Of a stretch of 64,000 nucleotides of DNA, positions 35,314-44,311 are shown one piece after another. The stretch lies in the IMG/VR virus record IMGVR_UViG_3300028862_000012, positions 124,001 to 188,000 of that record. One strand, given 5' to 3'. The stretch's first letter is position 1. Each line of letters begins with the position of its first letter. A program made the position numbers and the translations under genes. Below the pieces are notes generated by a model. That model ran no database searches. It was not told where the DNA came from and was given only the letters and a program-made list of their open reading frames with translations. Source of the DNA: a virus.

Positions 35314-35883
35314 ATGAGTAGAACAATAGAAGTATCTGATGAACAGTATGAGTTACTTAAAAGTTTTAAGTCAATGCTTGTAGAACAAGACGTAAGATGT
35401 ACCAGCGATCCAGTATATGTCATTGAAGAAAATAAAAGAGTATACGGTGTAGAGGAAAATTATAGTACTGGCTTTGTTTGGTATGTCGATGCTGACGATG
35501 AAATAGAAACAAACTTAGAATTATTTCAAATGGTTTTAGAAAACTGTAAAGATACCTTAGTTAGTCTTTGGAAAGAAAGTAAAGAAACAGAATGTGAACC
35601 AACAGAAGAAGAGCTAAAGCAAAGTTTTTTAGATGATATAGAATATTGGGATGATGGCTTTATTTATGAAAAAGTTCTTGATAATTTAGCAATATCTAGA
35701 GTTTATTATAGAGAAGAGCATAATATTTCATCATCTAGTGCAGTGTTTAGTTTGTTTGAAAAAGATGCCAAAAATTATTGTAATCATGATAGTGCTAACT
35801 GGCATACCTACGCAGTAAGTAGTTATAGATCGAAGCATATGAATGAATTGCGGAAGTTACTAATTGACTTAAAGCTGGAATAA
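35314..35883 (+). CDS. Hypothetical acidic protein, 189 aa
   Basis: The ATG at 35314 with AAAGGATT upstream is preferred to an in-frame start at 35275 inside the previous gene. Acidic, helical. No family recognised. Confidence 0.55.
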   Translation: MSRTIEVSDEQYELLKSFKSMLVEQDVRCTSDPVYVIEENKRVYGVEENYSTGFVWYVDADDEIETNLELFQMVLENCKDTLVSLWKESKETECEPTEEELKQSFLDDIEYWDDGFIYEKVLDNLAISRVYYREEHNISSSSAVFSLFEKDAKNYCNHDSANWHTYAVSSYRSKHMNELRKLLIDLKLE

Positions 35884-35890
35884 ATATATT

Positions 35891-36124
35891 ATGAATAATA
35901 AAAGAATTTCTACTTTTGTAGATAACGAGTGGTATGCTTTTTATAGGGATGTTGATAAAGATTACATTTGTAATCAAAGTATACTTACTATACTAGAACT
36001 ATTTTACAACTACCTAAATGACAAGTCAGAGTATTGTAAAAAGCTCATGGACTACTACAATTTAATTTCAGATAAATATAAAGCTGACTATTGGAAAGAA
36101 AGATACGAAAAGGAAATAAAATGA
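35891..36124 (+). CDS. Hypothetical protein, 77 aa
   Basis: Tyr/Lys-rich, helical. Overlaps the next ATG by 4 nt. No family recognised. Confidence 0.55.
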   Translation: MNNKRISTFVDNEWYAFYRDVDKDYICNQSILTILELFYNYLNDKSEYCKKLMDYYNLISDKYKADYWKERYEKEIK

Positions 36125-36369
36125 TTTTAAAAGACTATCTAGAAAATACCTATACAATAGGCGAATTAATAATGCTTGATGATTGGTTTAATGGTGATGA
36201 AAATTATTCTACTTGGTGCGAAGTTTGTGTTACTTCCATAATGAAAGGAACAGATTTTGATGATTTAAAAGAAATCTGTGTATGTGTAAAAACATTAATT
36301 ATTAAAAAACTAAAATATGCTTTATCTAGTATTCATGGTAGTGAGATATACTTTAAGGAACAAATATGA
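36121..36369 (+). CDS. Hypothetical protein, 82 aa
   Basis: The ATG at 36121 has AAGGA upstream; an in-frame start at 36091 is deep in the previous gene. No family recognised. Confidence 0.55.
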   Translation: MILKDYLENTYTIGELIMLDDWFNGDENYSTWCEVCVTSIMKGTDFDDLKEICVCVKTLIIKKLKYALSSIHGSEIYFKEQI

Positions 36370-36599
36370 GTAAACAAGCTGATTTATTTAATCAGTGGAA
36401 ATTTGAATGTGATAAAATGAAAAACACAATTAATGTTATTCAAAATGACTTTGACAGAATGCTTACAGACGGTAGTTGTACTAAGCAGGATATAGAAAGT
36501 TCCATTAACGATTTTAAGGAAATGTTTAAATATAATATTGCTAATTTTGAAGAACTAGAACAGCATGTTTGTGAGTTGCTATGGGAGAAATCAAGATGA
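36366..36599 (+). CDS. Hypothetical protein, 77 aa
   Basis: Helical, with four-nt overlaps on both sides. No family recognised. Confidence 0.55.
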   Translation: MSKQADLFNQWKFECDKMKNTINVIQNDFDRMLTDGSCTKQDIESSINDFKEMFKYNIANFEELEQHVCELLWEKSR

Positions 36600-36904
36600 A
36601 TAGTGAACCAGTGGATAACAGTGAAGTAGTACATAGCCTCTTTGGTACTAAAAAAGAAGTAATAAATAATCGTGAAATTTATGGTGTTGATATAGGCGAT
36701 GTATACTATCATTATGAAACTATAGGAAGTGTCTATTGGGGTATGAAGAAGTTCACAATTAAAAAAGTTGGAACAGGTTGTATGTGTTATACTCCTTTTT
36801 ATGTTGAACTTGAATTTACTAATAATGATGGAGAAATAAGTTGTCATCATGTTAGTTCAGAAGAATTAGTTAAAGATTTTTCCGTAACTGAAAAAGAAGC
36901 ATAG
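36596..36904 (+). CDS. Hypothetical protein, 102 aa
   Basis: The ATG at 36596 has GGGAG upstream. The frame closes with TAG at 36902-36904 but stays open for another 36 codons, ending in a TGA that overlaps the next ATG (37012-37015), so the gene may once have been, or may still be, longer. Confidence 0.55.
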   Translation: MNSEPVDNSEVVHSLFGTKKEVINNREIYGVDIGDVYYHYETIGSVYWGMKKFTIKKVGTGCMCYTPFYVELEFTNNDGEISCHHVSSEELVKDFSVTEKEA

Positions 36905-37015
36905 ATTAAATATAGTAAACATATAGATAGAGAAATACTTCATTTTAAAAAAATTATTGAAGATTATAATATATCTAAGATAGAAGTAGAAAATAAAATT
37001 AAGGAGTTAGTATGA
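36905..37015 (+). other. Open in-frame extension after a TAG codon
   Basis: 36 codons with phage-like composition (IKYSKHIDREILHFKK...) and no start codon. The terminal TGA overlaps the following ATG exactly as genuine gene pairs do. Candidate readthrough extension or nonsense-mutated tail; an ATT start at 36905 is another possibility. Confidence 0.4.
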
Positions 37016-37914
37016 ATATAGAATTTTATGGAGTACGTGGTAGTTATTCTGTTCCCGGTTTATCTACTGTAAAATATGGTGGTAATACAACTTGTGTTAG
37101 TATTTCTACAGTATATAATGATAAAATAATTCGTATTATTATAGATAGTGGAAACGGCATAATTCCTTTGGGCAAAAAAATGATTAATAATTATTTTGCT
37201 AAAAAAGAAAATCTTATAGCTACCCTTTTGTTTACTCACTTGCATCCAGATCATACACAAGGATTTCCTTTCTTTTCACCTAATTTCTTTTCAAACTGTG
37301 AACTACACTTAATGGGAATGAAAACTTTAAAAAAGAATATTGGAAATATCTTAGAACAAGATATGAACCAGCCTACATTTCCCATAGAATATAAAGATTT
37401 AAAATCAAAGAGATTTCATTATGAAGTAGTTGATGGACAAACTTTTTATATCGATATTACTGGAAAGCCCATAATGATAAAAAATGAGCAGGCCTTGTTT
37501 GAAGTAAAAATTATGCAGTCATATTCACCGTCCCATCCACAGCAGGGTGCAGATTATTATAGAATAACTGAATTATTGTCTGGTAAAAGTGTAGCGTGTA
37601 TATGGGATTTGGAGTCACACTATGGTGGTGATAAGCGCGTTATTTCTTTTGCAAAAGATTGTGATATAATGATTCATGATACACAATATACAGATGAAGA
37701 ATATAATAATGATAAAATAGTTGTGCAAGGTTTTGGACATTCTACTTATTCAATGGCTATTGATAATGCTACTCAAGCGAATGTAAAAAAATTAATTTGT
37801 ATGCATTATAATCCAAACCATTCTGATGATACACTTGATAAAATTTCAGAATCATTAATTAGTAAAGATTTAGAAATAGTATTTTCAAAAGAAAATATGG
37901 AAATAGAAGTTTAA
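37012..37914 (+). CDS. Metallo-beta-lactamase-fold hydrolase
   Basis: 300 aa. The MBL motif reads THLHPDHTQGF near residue 80, with further ligand positions at SPSHPQQG, WDLESH, HDTQY and GFGHSTY. The N-terminus (FYGVRGSYSVPG) is that of the phage/bacterial phosphodiesterase group related to RNase Z and PhnP. Hydrolysis of a cyclic or phosphodiester nucleotide or RNA is likely; a role in removing immune signalling nucleotides is possible but unproven. Confidence 0.8.
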   Translation: MNIEFYGVRGSYSVPGLSTVKYGGNTTCVSISTVYNDKIIRIIIDSGNGIIPLGKKMINNYFAKKENLIATLLFTHLHPDHTQGFPFFSPNFFSNCELHLMGMKTLKKNIGNILEQDMNQPTFPIEYKDLKSKRFHYEVVDGQTFYIDITGKPIMIKNEQALFEVKIMQSYSPSHPQQGADYYRITELLSGKSVACIWDLESHYGGDKRVISFAKDCDIMIHDTQYTDEEYNNDKIVVQGFGHSTYSMAIDNATQANVKKLICMHYNPNHSDDTLDKISESLISKDLEIVFSKENMEIEV

Positions 37915-37924
37915 GGAGTAAAGC

Positions 37925-38200
37925 ATGGGAATGGATAAAGATTGTGAGAAAGCAGAAGGATCAATATCTTTATTGTTAAAAGATATTTTTAGTGCATTGA
38001 AAGAATCAGACGCGATTATTAGTAATAGCTATGATAGGTTTCATGATGTAATAAAGAATGTTCCTGATACAGAGGCACCTAATGAAGAAAAAAGGCTGGA
38101 GAAAGAATCATATTTAGCTGAAAGTCTTTATAAAATCAAAGAAGAAATAGTTAGAATAAATAATTGTTATATTGATTTTAATTCAAAATGTGATTTGTAA
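37925..38200 (+). CDS. Hypothetical protein, 91 aa
   Basis: AAGGAG upstream. Helical, acidic. No family recognised. Confidence 0.55.
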   Translation: MGMDKDCEKAEGSISLLLKDIFSALKESDAIISNSYDRFHDVIKNVPDTEAPNEEKRLEKESYLAESLYKIKEEIVRINNCYIDFNSKCDL

Positions 38201-38214
38201 ATTAAGGTGCTATT

Positions 38215-38535
38215 ATGGATTTTTCAGCATTAGACACAGAGCAGAAGGAAAAGCTTGATACTACACTACAGGCTTTTTATGAGTACAAAGTACTTGCACG
38301 AGACAACACAGCAAGTGCAAATGAATTGATTAGTAATCTTATTGATGATTTTATTCCAAAGATTGAAAAAGGCACTAAAGCAAGTAGAGCAGATAAGGAA
38401 AATAATAAGCAGGAGCGAAAGGAAGCAAAGCAGACTATTGGCGATATCGTTCGTGAATTCATGCGCGAAAAGGATAGTAAGCCCGATACTACTCCTGAAG
38501 CTAGACAGGCTTATGAAAATTTGAAAAATAAGTAA
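38215..38535 (+). CDS. Hypothetical helical protein, 106 aa
   Basis: Long amphipathic helices and a strongly charged C-terminal half (RADKENNKQERKEAK). AAGGTG upstream. Codon use is less AT-extreme. No family recognised. Confidence 0.55.
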   Translation: MDFSALDTEQKEKLDTTLQAFYEYKVLARDNTASANELISNLIDDFIPKIEKGTKASRADKENNKQERKEAKQTIGDIVREFMREKDSKPDTTPEARQAYENLKNK

Positions 38536-38602
38536 AACAGTGTATGTAAAAATATCTATGTAAAAAAGTTTTTATTCAGAATATGTTTTATAAGGAGTTT
38601 AT

Positions 38603-39040
38603 ATGAAAACGGAAAATGAGATTAAGCGTGGGATTAAAACAACTATTAATCCAATGATGAGAAAGCTTTCTGAAAGTTTTTATTCTGGAAGTAGTCAATT
38701 GAAGTGTAAGGAACTTTATGATGTAGTTAAGTCACAGCTTAAAGCTTCTGATTTTATTAGTCAGCAGAACATTATTGAATATAAAGGGTATAAGCTTAAA
38801 GTTCGTTTTGCAGGTCAGAAGAATTGGTGATTTTCTCAGGTCTATGATGGGAACTTTTATGACTATGATCTTTATATTCGATTCTTTAATAATGAAGATA
38901 AAGGTGTATATCTGATTAATAAGGACTATTTTAAATCATTAAAGGGAAGCAAGGCTCATGCACCTTGTAAAACTATAAAATCTTTTAATCCATCAAAAAG
39001 TGATAGAGAAGATATTGTAACTATGTATAAGGTATGTTAA
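38603..39040 (+). pseudogene. Gene interrupted by an in-frame TGA
   Basis: AAGGAG and ATG start a 75-codon ORF that stops at TGA (38828-38830). The same frame continues without another stop to TAA at 39038-39040 (FSQVYDGNFYDYDLYIRFF...), with phage-like composition, giving a 145-residue protein if TGA is read through. TGA is a normal stop in other genes here, so a nonsense mutation or base error is most likely. Confidence 0.6.
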
Positions 39041-39053
39041 TATAGGAGACATT

Positions 39054-39836
39054 ATGATAGCGGATAAGTTTTACACTGATCCGCTTTTAGCAAAGCATTT
39101 AATAGAAGTAACTAATTCAAAAATAGATTTTAGTAAGTTTGATGTTCTTCTTGAGCCTTCTGCTGGAAGTGGTAGTTTTTATTTTAATTTAGATAAATCT
39201 AAGCGTTTAGGATTAGACTTGTATCCTGATGCAAATGAAATACTTGAGCAAGATTTTTTTACTTTTAAGTATGATAGTAATAAAAAATATATAACAATTG
39301 GTAATCCTCCCTTTGGAAGAGTAAGCTCTATGGCTGTAAAGTTTTTTAATACAGCAAGTAATTTTTCAGAGTATATATGTTTTATAGTACCTCGTACTTT
39401 TAAACGAGTGTCAGTACAGAATAGATTAAACTTAAACTTTCATTTAATCTATGAAGAAAATATTCCTGCTAATAGTTTTACCCCTTCTATGAATGTAAAG
39501 TGTGTGTATCAAATATGGGAACATAGAAAGCAAAAAAGAAACATAGTCATTCTACCAAGTTTTACTAATGATTTTAAATTTGTTTCTATAGCTAATAAGG
39601 ATAATGCTGACTTTGCTATGTTGGCTTATGGGGGAAAATGTGGAAGAATAGAAAGAGTTATTCCTACTACCGGCTTGCGTAGTTGGCATTTTATAAAAGT
39701 AATTAATGATAAAAATGTAGAAGAAATCATAGCAAGACTGAATAGCTTAGATTATTCCATTTGTGAAGATACAGCGCGACAAAACAGTATTGGGATGAAA
39801 GAAGTTTGTGAATTATATAATAATAAATATACATAA
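39054..39836 (+). CDS. N6-adenine methyltransferase-like protein
   Basis: 260 aa. SAM-binding motif LEPSAGSGSF near residue 36 and catalytic NPPFG near residue 86, the order of class I amino-methyltransferases. Either a DNA adenine methylase protecting phage DNA or an RNA/protein MTase of the same fold. No restriction partner is adjacent, so an orphan, anti-restriction role is inferred. Confidence 0.8.
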   Translation: MIADKFYTDPLLAKHLIEVTNSKIDFSKFDVLLEPSAGSGSFYFNLDKSKRLGLDLYPDANEILEQDFFTFKYDSNKKYITIGNPPFGRVSSMAVKFFNTASNFSEYICFIVPRTFKRVSVQNRLNLNFHLIYEENIPANSFTPSMNVKCVYQIWEHRKQKRNIVILPSFTNDFKFVSIANKDNADFAMLAYGGKCGRIERVIPTTGLRSWHFIKVINDKNVEEIIARLNSLDYSICEDTARQNSIGMKEVCELYNNKYT

Positions 39837-39848
39837 TAAAAAAGTTTA

Positions 39849-39861
39849 TAACTATTAGTTA
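39849..39861 (+). promoter_or_regulatory. Partial TAACTATTA motif
   Basis: TAACTATTAGTTA, a diverged copy of the recurrent promoter-like motif, just upstream of the tRNA-like element. Confidence 0.3.
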
Positions 39862-39864
39862 GTA

Positions 39865-39969
39865 GGGGTATATTTGGTTATCGATTTAGTGGTTGATTGA
39901 AGCGACGAAAGGCCCATATTACGAAAGCTTAGACTGCTAAAGACCGGAGTTCAAATCTCCGATGCTCCA
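39865..39969 (+). tRNA. tRNA-like element, anticodon unresolved
   Basis: GGGGTAT (39865-39871) pairs with ATGCTCC (39962-39968) to give a 7-bp acceptor stem with two G-T pairs, followed by discriminator A. A perfect T-arm CGGAG-TTCAAAT-CTCCG occupies 39945-39961. The middle is too long (105 nt overall) and I cannot fold a clean anticodon arm; CTGCTAA (39933-39939) would give anticodon GCT (Ser) but its stem does not pair. It may be a degenerate, intron-bearing or mimic tRNA. Confidence 0.45.
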
Positions 39970-39991
39970 ATAAAGTATAAAAGGAATAGTT

Positions 39992-40672
39992 ATGATTTTA
40001 CAAGAAAAAGAGTTTGAAATTACAAACAAAGATTTACAAGAAAGTTTTCCAGAATTATATGAAAAATATAAAGAAACCTTTGGTAGTAAGCGCCCTGATA
40101 TAAGCGTAGAGATACAGGATGAATATAACTTTCATGTTTCTGTAACTGATTGGCAATCTGATTACTGGAATCCAGTTATTTATTTCTTTTTGCATGATGG
40201 TAAAGTTGCTTATTTTGATGCAGGAGTAGATGGTGGAAAGGGTAATTTTCCTTTTGGAAAGTATAAATTAGGTGATTCAGATGCAATATTAGAATGTTAT
40301 ACTAAAAGTTTTAATCGTTGTAATCTAATAGTAAATAGTCATTTTATAAATAAACAAGCATTACCCGTATCAGAAGATTTAGACTTTGCAGAAGAGTATG
40401 TTTTGTGTTTAATGCATATGTATAAAGCAGCATTTAGACGTAAGAACTTTTTAAGCTATATTTATGATGGTAATTATACTGTAGATAATTGGAAACGTCC
40501 TATTAAGGAAGTGAAAAAAGCTGTGTTACAGTATGGAAACTACAAAGATGAAGCCTATGATGCAATATTACTTTCGTTGCAGATGAAAGATTTAGTTGTA
40601 ATAAATAGTGCAGGAAGTTCAAGACTTACAAATAAAGGAACAAATATAGCTATTCAATTGAACGGAAGATAA
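39992..40672 (+). CDS. Hypothetical protein, 226 aa
   Basis: AAAAGGAATAG upstream. The N-terminal half is beta-rich and aromatic; the C-terminal part resembles a helix-turn-helix-like segment. No certain family. Confidence 0.6.
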   Translation: MILQEKEFEITNKDLQESFPELYEKYKETFGSKRPDISVEIQDEYNFHVSVTDWQSDYWNPVIYFFLHDGKVAYFDAGVDGGKGNFPFGKYKLGDSDAILECYTKSFNRCNLIVNSHFINKQALPVSEDLDFAEEYVLCLMHMYKAAFRRKNFLSYIYDGNYTVDNWKRPIKEVKKAVLQYGNYKDEAYDAILLSLQMKDLVVINSAGSSRLTNKGTNIAIQLNGR

Positions 40673-40693
40673 ATATTTATACTCATATTTTTA

Positions 40694-40738
40694 ATCCCTT
40701 ATAACTATTATAGTGACACATTATAATTTATAAGGGAT
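40694..40738 (+). promoter_or_regulatory. Late-type promoter motif inside an inverted repeat
   Basis: ATCCCTTATAA (40694-40704) and TTATAAGGGAT (40728-40738) form perfect 11-bp arms around TAACTATTATAGT (40702-40714). The right arm contains the AAGGG ribosome-binding site of the gene at 40748, so the hairpin could control transcription or translation. Confidence 0.5.
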
Positions 40739-40747
40739 ATTTATTTT

Positions 40748-41494
40748 ATGGACTTAGACTTTTTAAAAACTCCGTGGGGATTTGGTAGTGTAACAGTAGT
40801 AACAGCAGGACTTTGTTTTATTTTATATCGTGTTGGTTATATAGCTTTTGGAAAGTTTCAAGCAGGTAGAAAAGAAAAAGAAAAAGAAATATCTCCTCAT
40901 GCTAGTTGCCCTCATTCAAAGGACATTATGGATATTATACATCGAACGGCAGATCATTATGAAAAAGTCCAGAACTTAAAATCCTCTATAATTAAAGAGC
41001 AAATGAGATACTATGAAGAGATTGAAGAAGAAGTATTAGGACATTTAAAACATATCTTTACAAAATTAATATCAAATAAATTATCTAATAATGAGCAGTT
41101 TATTACTCATTCTGATTATGGCTACTATATGCTTATTTTAAAAGTTATATTTTCTGATTTAAAATCCTATGTTAGAAACTTGTTTTTAGTTAATCATTAT
41201 ATAACCTATTCAATAGAAGATCAGCAAGATTATATTGAAAAGAAAAAAACTATTATAGTACAGAAAATATCAGAATCCATAAATGACTATTGGCGTGGAT
41301 CATTAATAACATGCACTGAAATTTATGAAAAAAATAAAGAACAATTATCTTTTTTTGAAAGTCAAATAAAAGATGTTTTTAATCGAGCATTCTTTACTGC
41401 TCGTGAAGTTAATACTGCAATAATTAAAATGGAAGAAAGTTATCAGAATTATATAGATTCTATAGTTGGAGTTTCTGATGAGAATAAGGAGTAA
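40748..41494 (+). CDS. Membrane-anchored helical protein, 248 aa
   Basis: N-terminal transmembrane helix (SVTVVTAGLCFILYRVGYI) then about 200 residues of charged helices. First gene of the virion block and preceded by a promoter motif shared with other virion genes. Function unknown; lysis or virion-assembly roles are possible. Confidence 0.6.
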   Translation: MDLDFLKTPWGFGSVTVVTAGLCFILYRVGYIAFGKFQAGRKEKEKEISPHASCPHSKDIMDIIHRTADHYEKVQNLKSSIIKEQMRYYEEIEEEVLGHLKHIFTKLISNKLSNNEQFITHSDYGYYMLILKVIFSDLKSYVRNLFLVNHYITYSIEDQQDYIEKKKTIIVQKISESINDYWRGSLITCTEIYEKNKEQLSFFESQIKDVFNRAFFTAREVNTAIIKMEESYQNYIDSIVGVSDENKE

Positions 41495-41496
41495 GA

Positions 41497-41853
41497 ATGT
41501 CAATAATTATAGATGATACATTGTCTGGTAACTTAACATTTAATTTAGCAAGTGGCGAAGAAAAGTATATACAAGTTAACAGTAATATATATTCTTGTAT
41601 TTTATCAACAAAGATGTTAGATAGTGGAGCAACATTTAGCTTAAAAAGTGCAATGGAATCTTCCGAATTTATAAAAGAAAATAATTTAGAAGCAAGTGAT
41701 ATTCAATGGGAGAATATAAAGATAGAAGGAATAGAATATACAGAGGTAACTGTAGATATACTTTCTATAACCTTTTTAAGTCCAAGTATTTTATATTTTA
41801 AAAATACTTCAGCAACTCAAATAATACGATTTTCTTTACGGGGGATTAGATAA
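41497..41853 (+). CDS. Small beta-rich virion-type protein, 118 aa
   Basis: Beta-strand rich sequence directly upstream of, and overlapping by one base, the tail-fibre gene. Likely a fibre-associated or adhesin accessory protein by position; no family recognised. Confidence 0.55.
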   Translation: MSIIIDDTLSGNLTFNLASGEEKYIQVNSNIYSCILSTKMLDSGATFSLKSAMESSEFIKENNLEASDIQWENIKIEGIEYTEVTVDILSITFLSPSILYFKNTSATQIIRFSLRGIR

Positions 41854-44015
41854 TGGGTGGAGTATGGGATTTTACGAAAGGTGGATTATCGTTTCAGCAA
41901 GAGCAAGCAATAGCCTTAAATACATTTGTCCGTCATTCTCATACAAATAAGCTAATACTCGACAATACTGAAGCTTCTTATACTTCTGCTGAAAAAATAA
42001 AATTAGGAAATTTAACAGACTCTTTTAAGGGTGTATTTAGTAATCAAGCATCAATAGTAGCGGCTTATCCCACACCATCTTCAGGATGGAGTGCTTGGAA
42101 TTCAGCAACCAGTACAATATGGGCAGTAAGTAATTCCGCTTGGATAAATTCTGGAATAGCTTCTATAGGTAATATGCTTCAAACTGTTTATGATCCTCAA
42201 TCAATAGGTAAAGACTCATTTAGTAGAGCAAATCATACAGGTAGTCAATTAATTTCTACTATAACAAACTTAGGAAGCGCAAGTGTTGATTCGTCAGGAA
42301 GCTTATCATTACCTTCTAATTTAACTGTTACATCAAAAATAACTTCTTCCAGTTTAGTTTCTTCAAATTTAATTTTAGGAAATGCTTCTACTTCAACACA
42401 TACTTTGCACATACAGGGAATTAATAATGGTGTTGCTGGTATATATTTATCAGATGCCGTTCCTAGTAGTGTTAGTTATTCATTATATAATGATAGTGGC
42501 ACTTTAAAATGGAATGGAACTGCTATAGGAATGGGATCAAGTATATCAGGTACAACCAGATATATAGGTTTATTTACTGCCTCAAATGCTATTGGTGCTT
42601 CTGGTATATATCAAGATGCAAATAATAATATTGGTATTGGAACTATTACCCCCGGAGCAAAACTTGGTGTAAAAGTTGGTACAAATCAAGATTTTTCTGT
42701 TACGAGTACAAACGGAGTATTAAATTTACAATCTGTAAATGATGCATGGGACATATATAAACCTTTATATATTGATGGTAGCACCATTGCGTTTAATGCT
42801 AATGGTGGAGGGTATGTAGGAATTGGAACGACAAATCCCTTAGCCAGATTAAATATTAATGATGGTGGATCTTCCTCACTTTTACTTGGTGATAATGTTA
42901 CCACTGGCAAATCAGCTTTTGCTATAAGTTTATCTTCTGCTACTAATGGTTATACTAGTTTACAAGCTATTTCTGCTGGTGGTTCTAGTTATGGAAATAT
43001 CATACTTAATACCTTAGGAGGAAACGTCGGCATTGGAACAATTAGTCCTGATGCTAAACTTAGTGTGAATGGCAGTATATCAACAATGACTTCTGTTGCG
43101 GGTATTGCTGGATCACAAACTCTTGGTGATATAAACTTGGCTGTAGATACTGGTGATGCTGGACATCGTACTCGTGTCTTTGCATTTAGTAATTCATCAG
43201 ATTTAGTAGCATTTGGTTATATGGATACTATTACTGAATCAGGAGGAGCATCTTCTGTTGTGTTTGGTTCTGGATTTGGAGGTGCTGGAGACGTTCTTTA
43301 TATTAATAACAAGAGTGGTAATGTTGGTATTGGAACAACGAGTCCTCCTTGTTCATTAACATTAGGTGATTCTTCTTGTGGAACATGGGATAGTAATTAT
43401 AGAGTAATAGATCTACTTGGTTGTGGTACTATATTGGGAAGTCATAATAGTACTGGTTGGTCTGGAACAGGGTATGGCCAGACAGCTTGGGCAAACAATA
43501 CATATTATAATGGAACAAGCAAAGCAATAGGTACTGGTGCTGCAAGTTCAATATTACAAGGTACAGGGCAAATTGAATTTCAAGTTGCTCCATCCGTGTC
43601 TGCTAGTGCTACTCAAACATTCATTTCTGCTATGCATATCAATAATTCTGGTTATGTAGGTATTGGAACAAATAGTCCATTACAGCCATTGCATGTAGCA
43701 TGGGCCGATCAAAGTCACTCAAGAATAAGAATTCAAAACACCAATAGTGCTGATGGTGGAAGACCCTTTGAATTAGTAGCTGGGATTAATACCGTAAGTC
43801 AAAGTGGGTTTAGTATTTATGATGCCAGTGCTTTAGCAACAAGATTAGTTATAGATAATAATGGCAGAGTGGGGATTGGTACTATATCCCCCACTTCGCC
43901 CCTACAGGTCATAGGTGTTTCAGTATTCGCCGACAACGCCGCCGCAACCACCGGAGGCCTTACCGCCGGAGCCTTTTACCGGACATCGACTGGTCAGTTA
44001 ATGTGTGTTTATTAA
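41853..44015 (+). CDS. Tail fibre protein with GIGT repeats
   Basis: 720 aa. N-terminal part (HSHTNKLILDNT) resembles fibre N-termini of myophages. From about residue 250 the chain contains at least six NVGIGT-SP-A-L-V-G type repeats (for example GNVGIGTTSP, GYVGIGTNSP, GRVGIGTISP), the pattern of trimeric fibre shafts. The C-terminus ends FADNAAATTGGLTAGAFYRT..., a tip motif known from many phage fibres. DNA of that tip (about 43915-44000) is conspicuously GC-rich against an AT-rich gene, suggesting recent acquisition of the receptor-binding end. Likely receptor-binding fibre of the virion. Confidence 0.85.
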   Translation: MGGVWDFTKGGLSFQQEQAIALNTFVRHSHTNKLILDNTEASYTSAEKIKLGNLTDSFKGVFSNQASIVAAYPTPSSGWSAWNSATSTIWAVSNSAWINSGIASIGNMLQTVYDPQSIGKDSFSRANHTGSQLISTITNLGSASVDSSGSLSLPSNLTVTSKITSSSLVSSNLILGNASTSTHTLHIQGINNGVAGIYLSDAVPSSVSYSLYNDSGTLKWNGTAIGMGSSISGTTRYIGLFTASNAIGASGIYQDANNNIGIGTITPGAKLGVKVGTNQDFSVTSTNGVLNLQSVNDAWDIYKPLYIDGSTIAFNANGGGYVGIGTTNPLARLNINDGGSSSLLLGDNVTTGKSAFAISLSSATNGYTSLQAISAGGSSYGNIILNTLGGNVGIGTISPDAKLSVNGSISTMTSVAGIAGSQTLGDINLAVDTGDAGHRTRVFAFSNSSDLVAFGYMDTITESGGASSVVFGSGFGGAGDVLYINNKSGNVGIGTTSPPCSLTLGDSSCGTWDSNYRVIDLLGCGTILGSHNSTGWSGTGYGQTAWANNTYYNGTSKAIGTGAASSILQGTGQIEFQVAPSVSASATQTFISAMHINNSGYVGIGTNSPLQPLHVAWADQSHSRIRIQNTNSADGGRPFELVAGINTVSQSGFSIYDASALATRLVIDNNGRVGIGTISPTSPLQVIGVSVFADNAAATTGGLTAGAFYRTSTGQLMCVY

Positions 44016-44029
44016 ATTATTTTAGTTTT

Positions 44030-44045
44030 TAACTATTATAGTATA
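44030..44045 (+). promoter_or_regulatory. TAACTATTATA-type putative phage promoter
   Basis: TAACTATTATAGTATA, 20 nt before the ATG of the 77-aa gene, following the tail-fibre stop. Confidence 0.5.
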
Positions 44046-44064
44046 AGTATTTTAAGGAGACCGT

Positions 44065-44298
44065 ATGAAGTTTACAGTAGATAGTGAAGCGAAAAAGGCA
44101 TTACAGGACTTGTGTGATATTGCATTAAAGACAGGCGGAATTCAGAACTTAGTTGCAGTACAAGTTATTTTATCAAATGTTCAGGATATAGAAAAAGTTG
44201 ATAATACTGAAAAAGAAACTGATAAAAATTTAGATAAAAAGAGTTCAAATAAAAAGAGTTCGGATACAAGTTTAGATAAAAAAGAAGTAGCTAAGTAA
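44065..44298 (+). CDS. Small protein with Lys/Ser/Asp-rich tail, 77 aa
   Basis: Helical first 50 residues, then a low-complexity repeat of DKKSSNKKSS type. AAGGAG upstream. Between two fibre genes, so perhaps an assembly factor or small virion protein. Confidence 0.55.
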   Translation: MKFTVDSEAKKALQDLCDIALKTGGIQNLVAVQVILSNVQDIEKVDNTEKETDKNLDKKSSNKKSSDTSLDKKEVAK

Positions 44299-44311
44299 TT
44301 TAGAGGTAGTA

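Noticed and set aside
38603-39040. Genome-wide reassignment of TGA
   Set aside because: Many clearly intact genes here end in TGA, often as ATGA overlaps, so TGA is a working stop codon.
39900-39950. Firm tRNA-Ser(GCU) call
   Set aside because: CTGCTAA could be an anticodon loop, but the flanking bases do not form a stem, so the isotype is not assigned.
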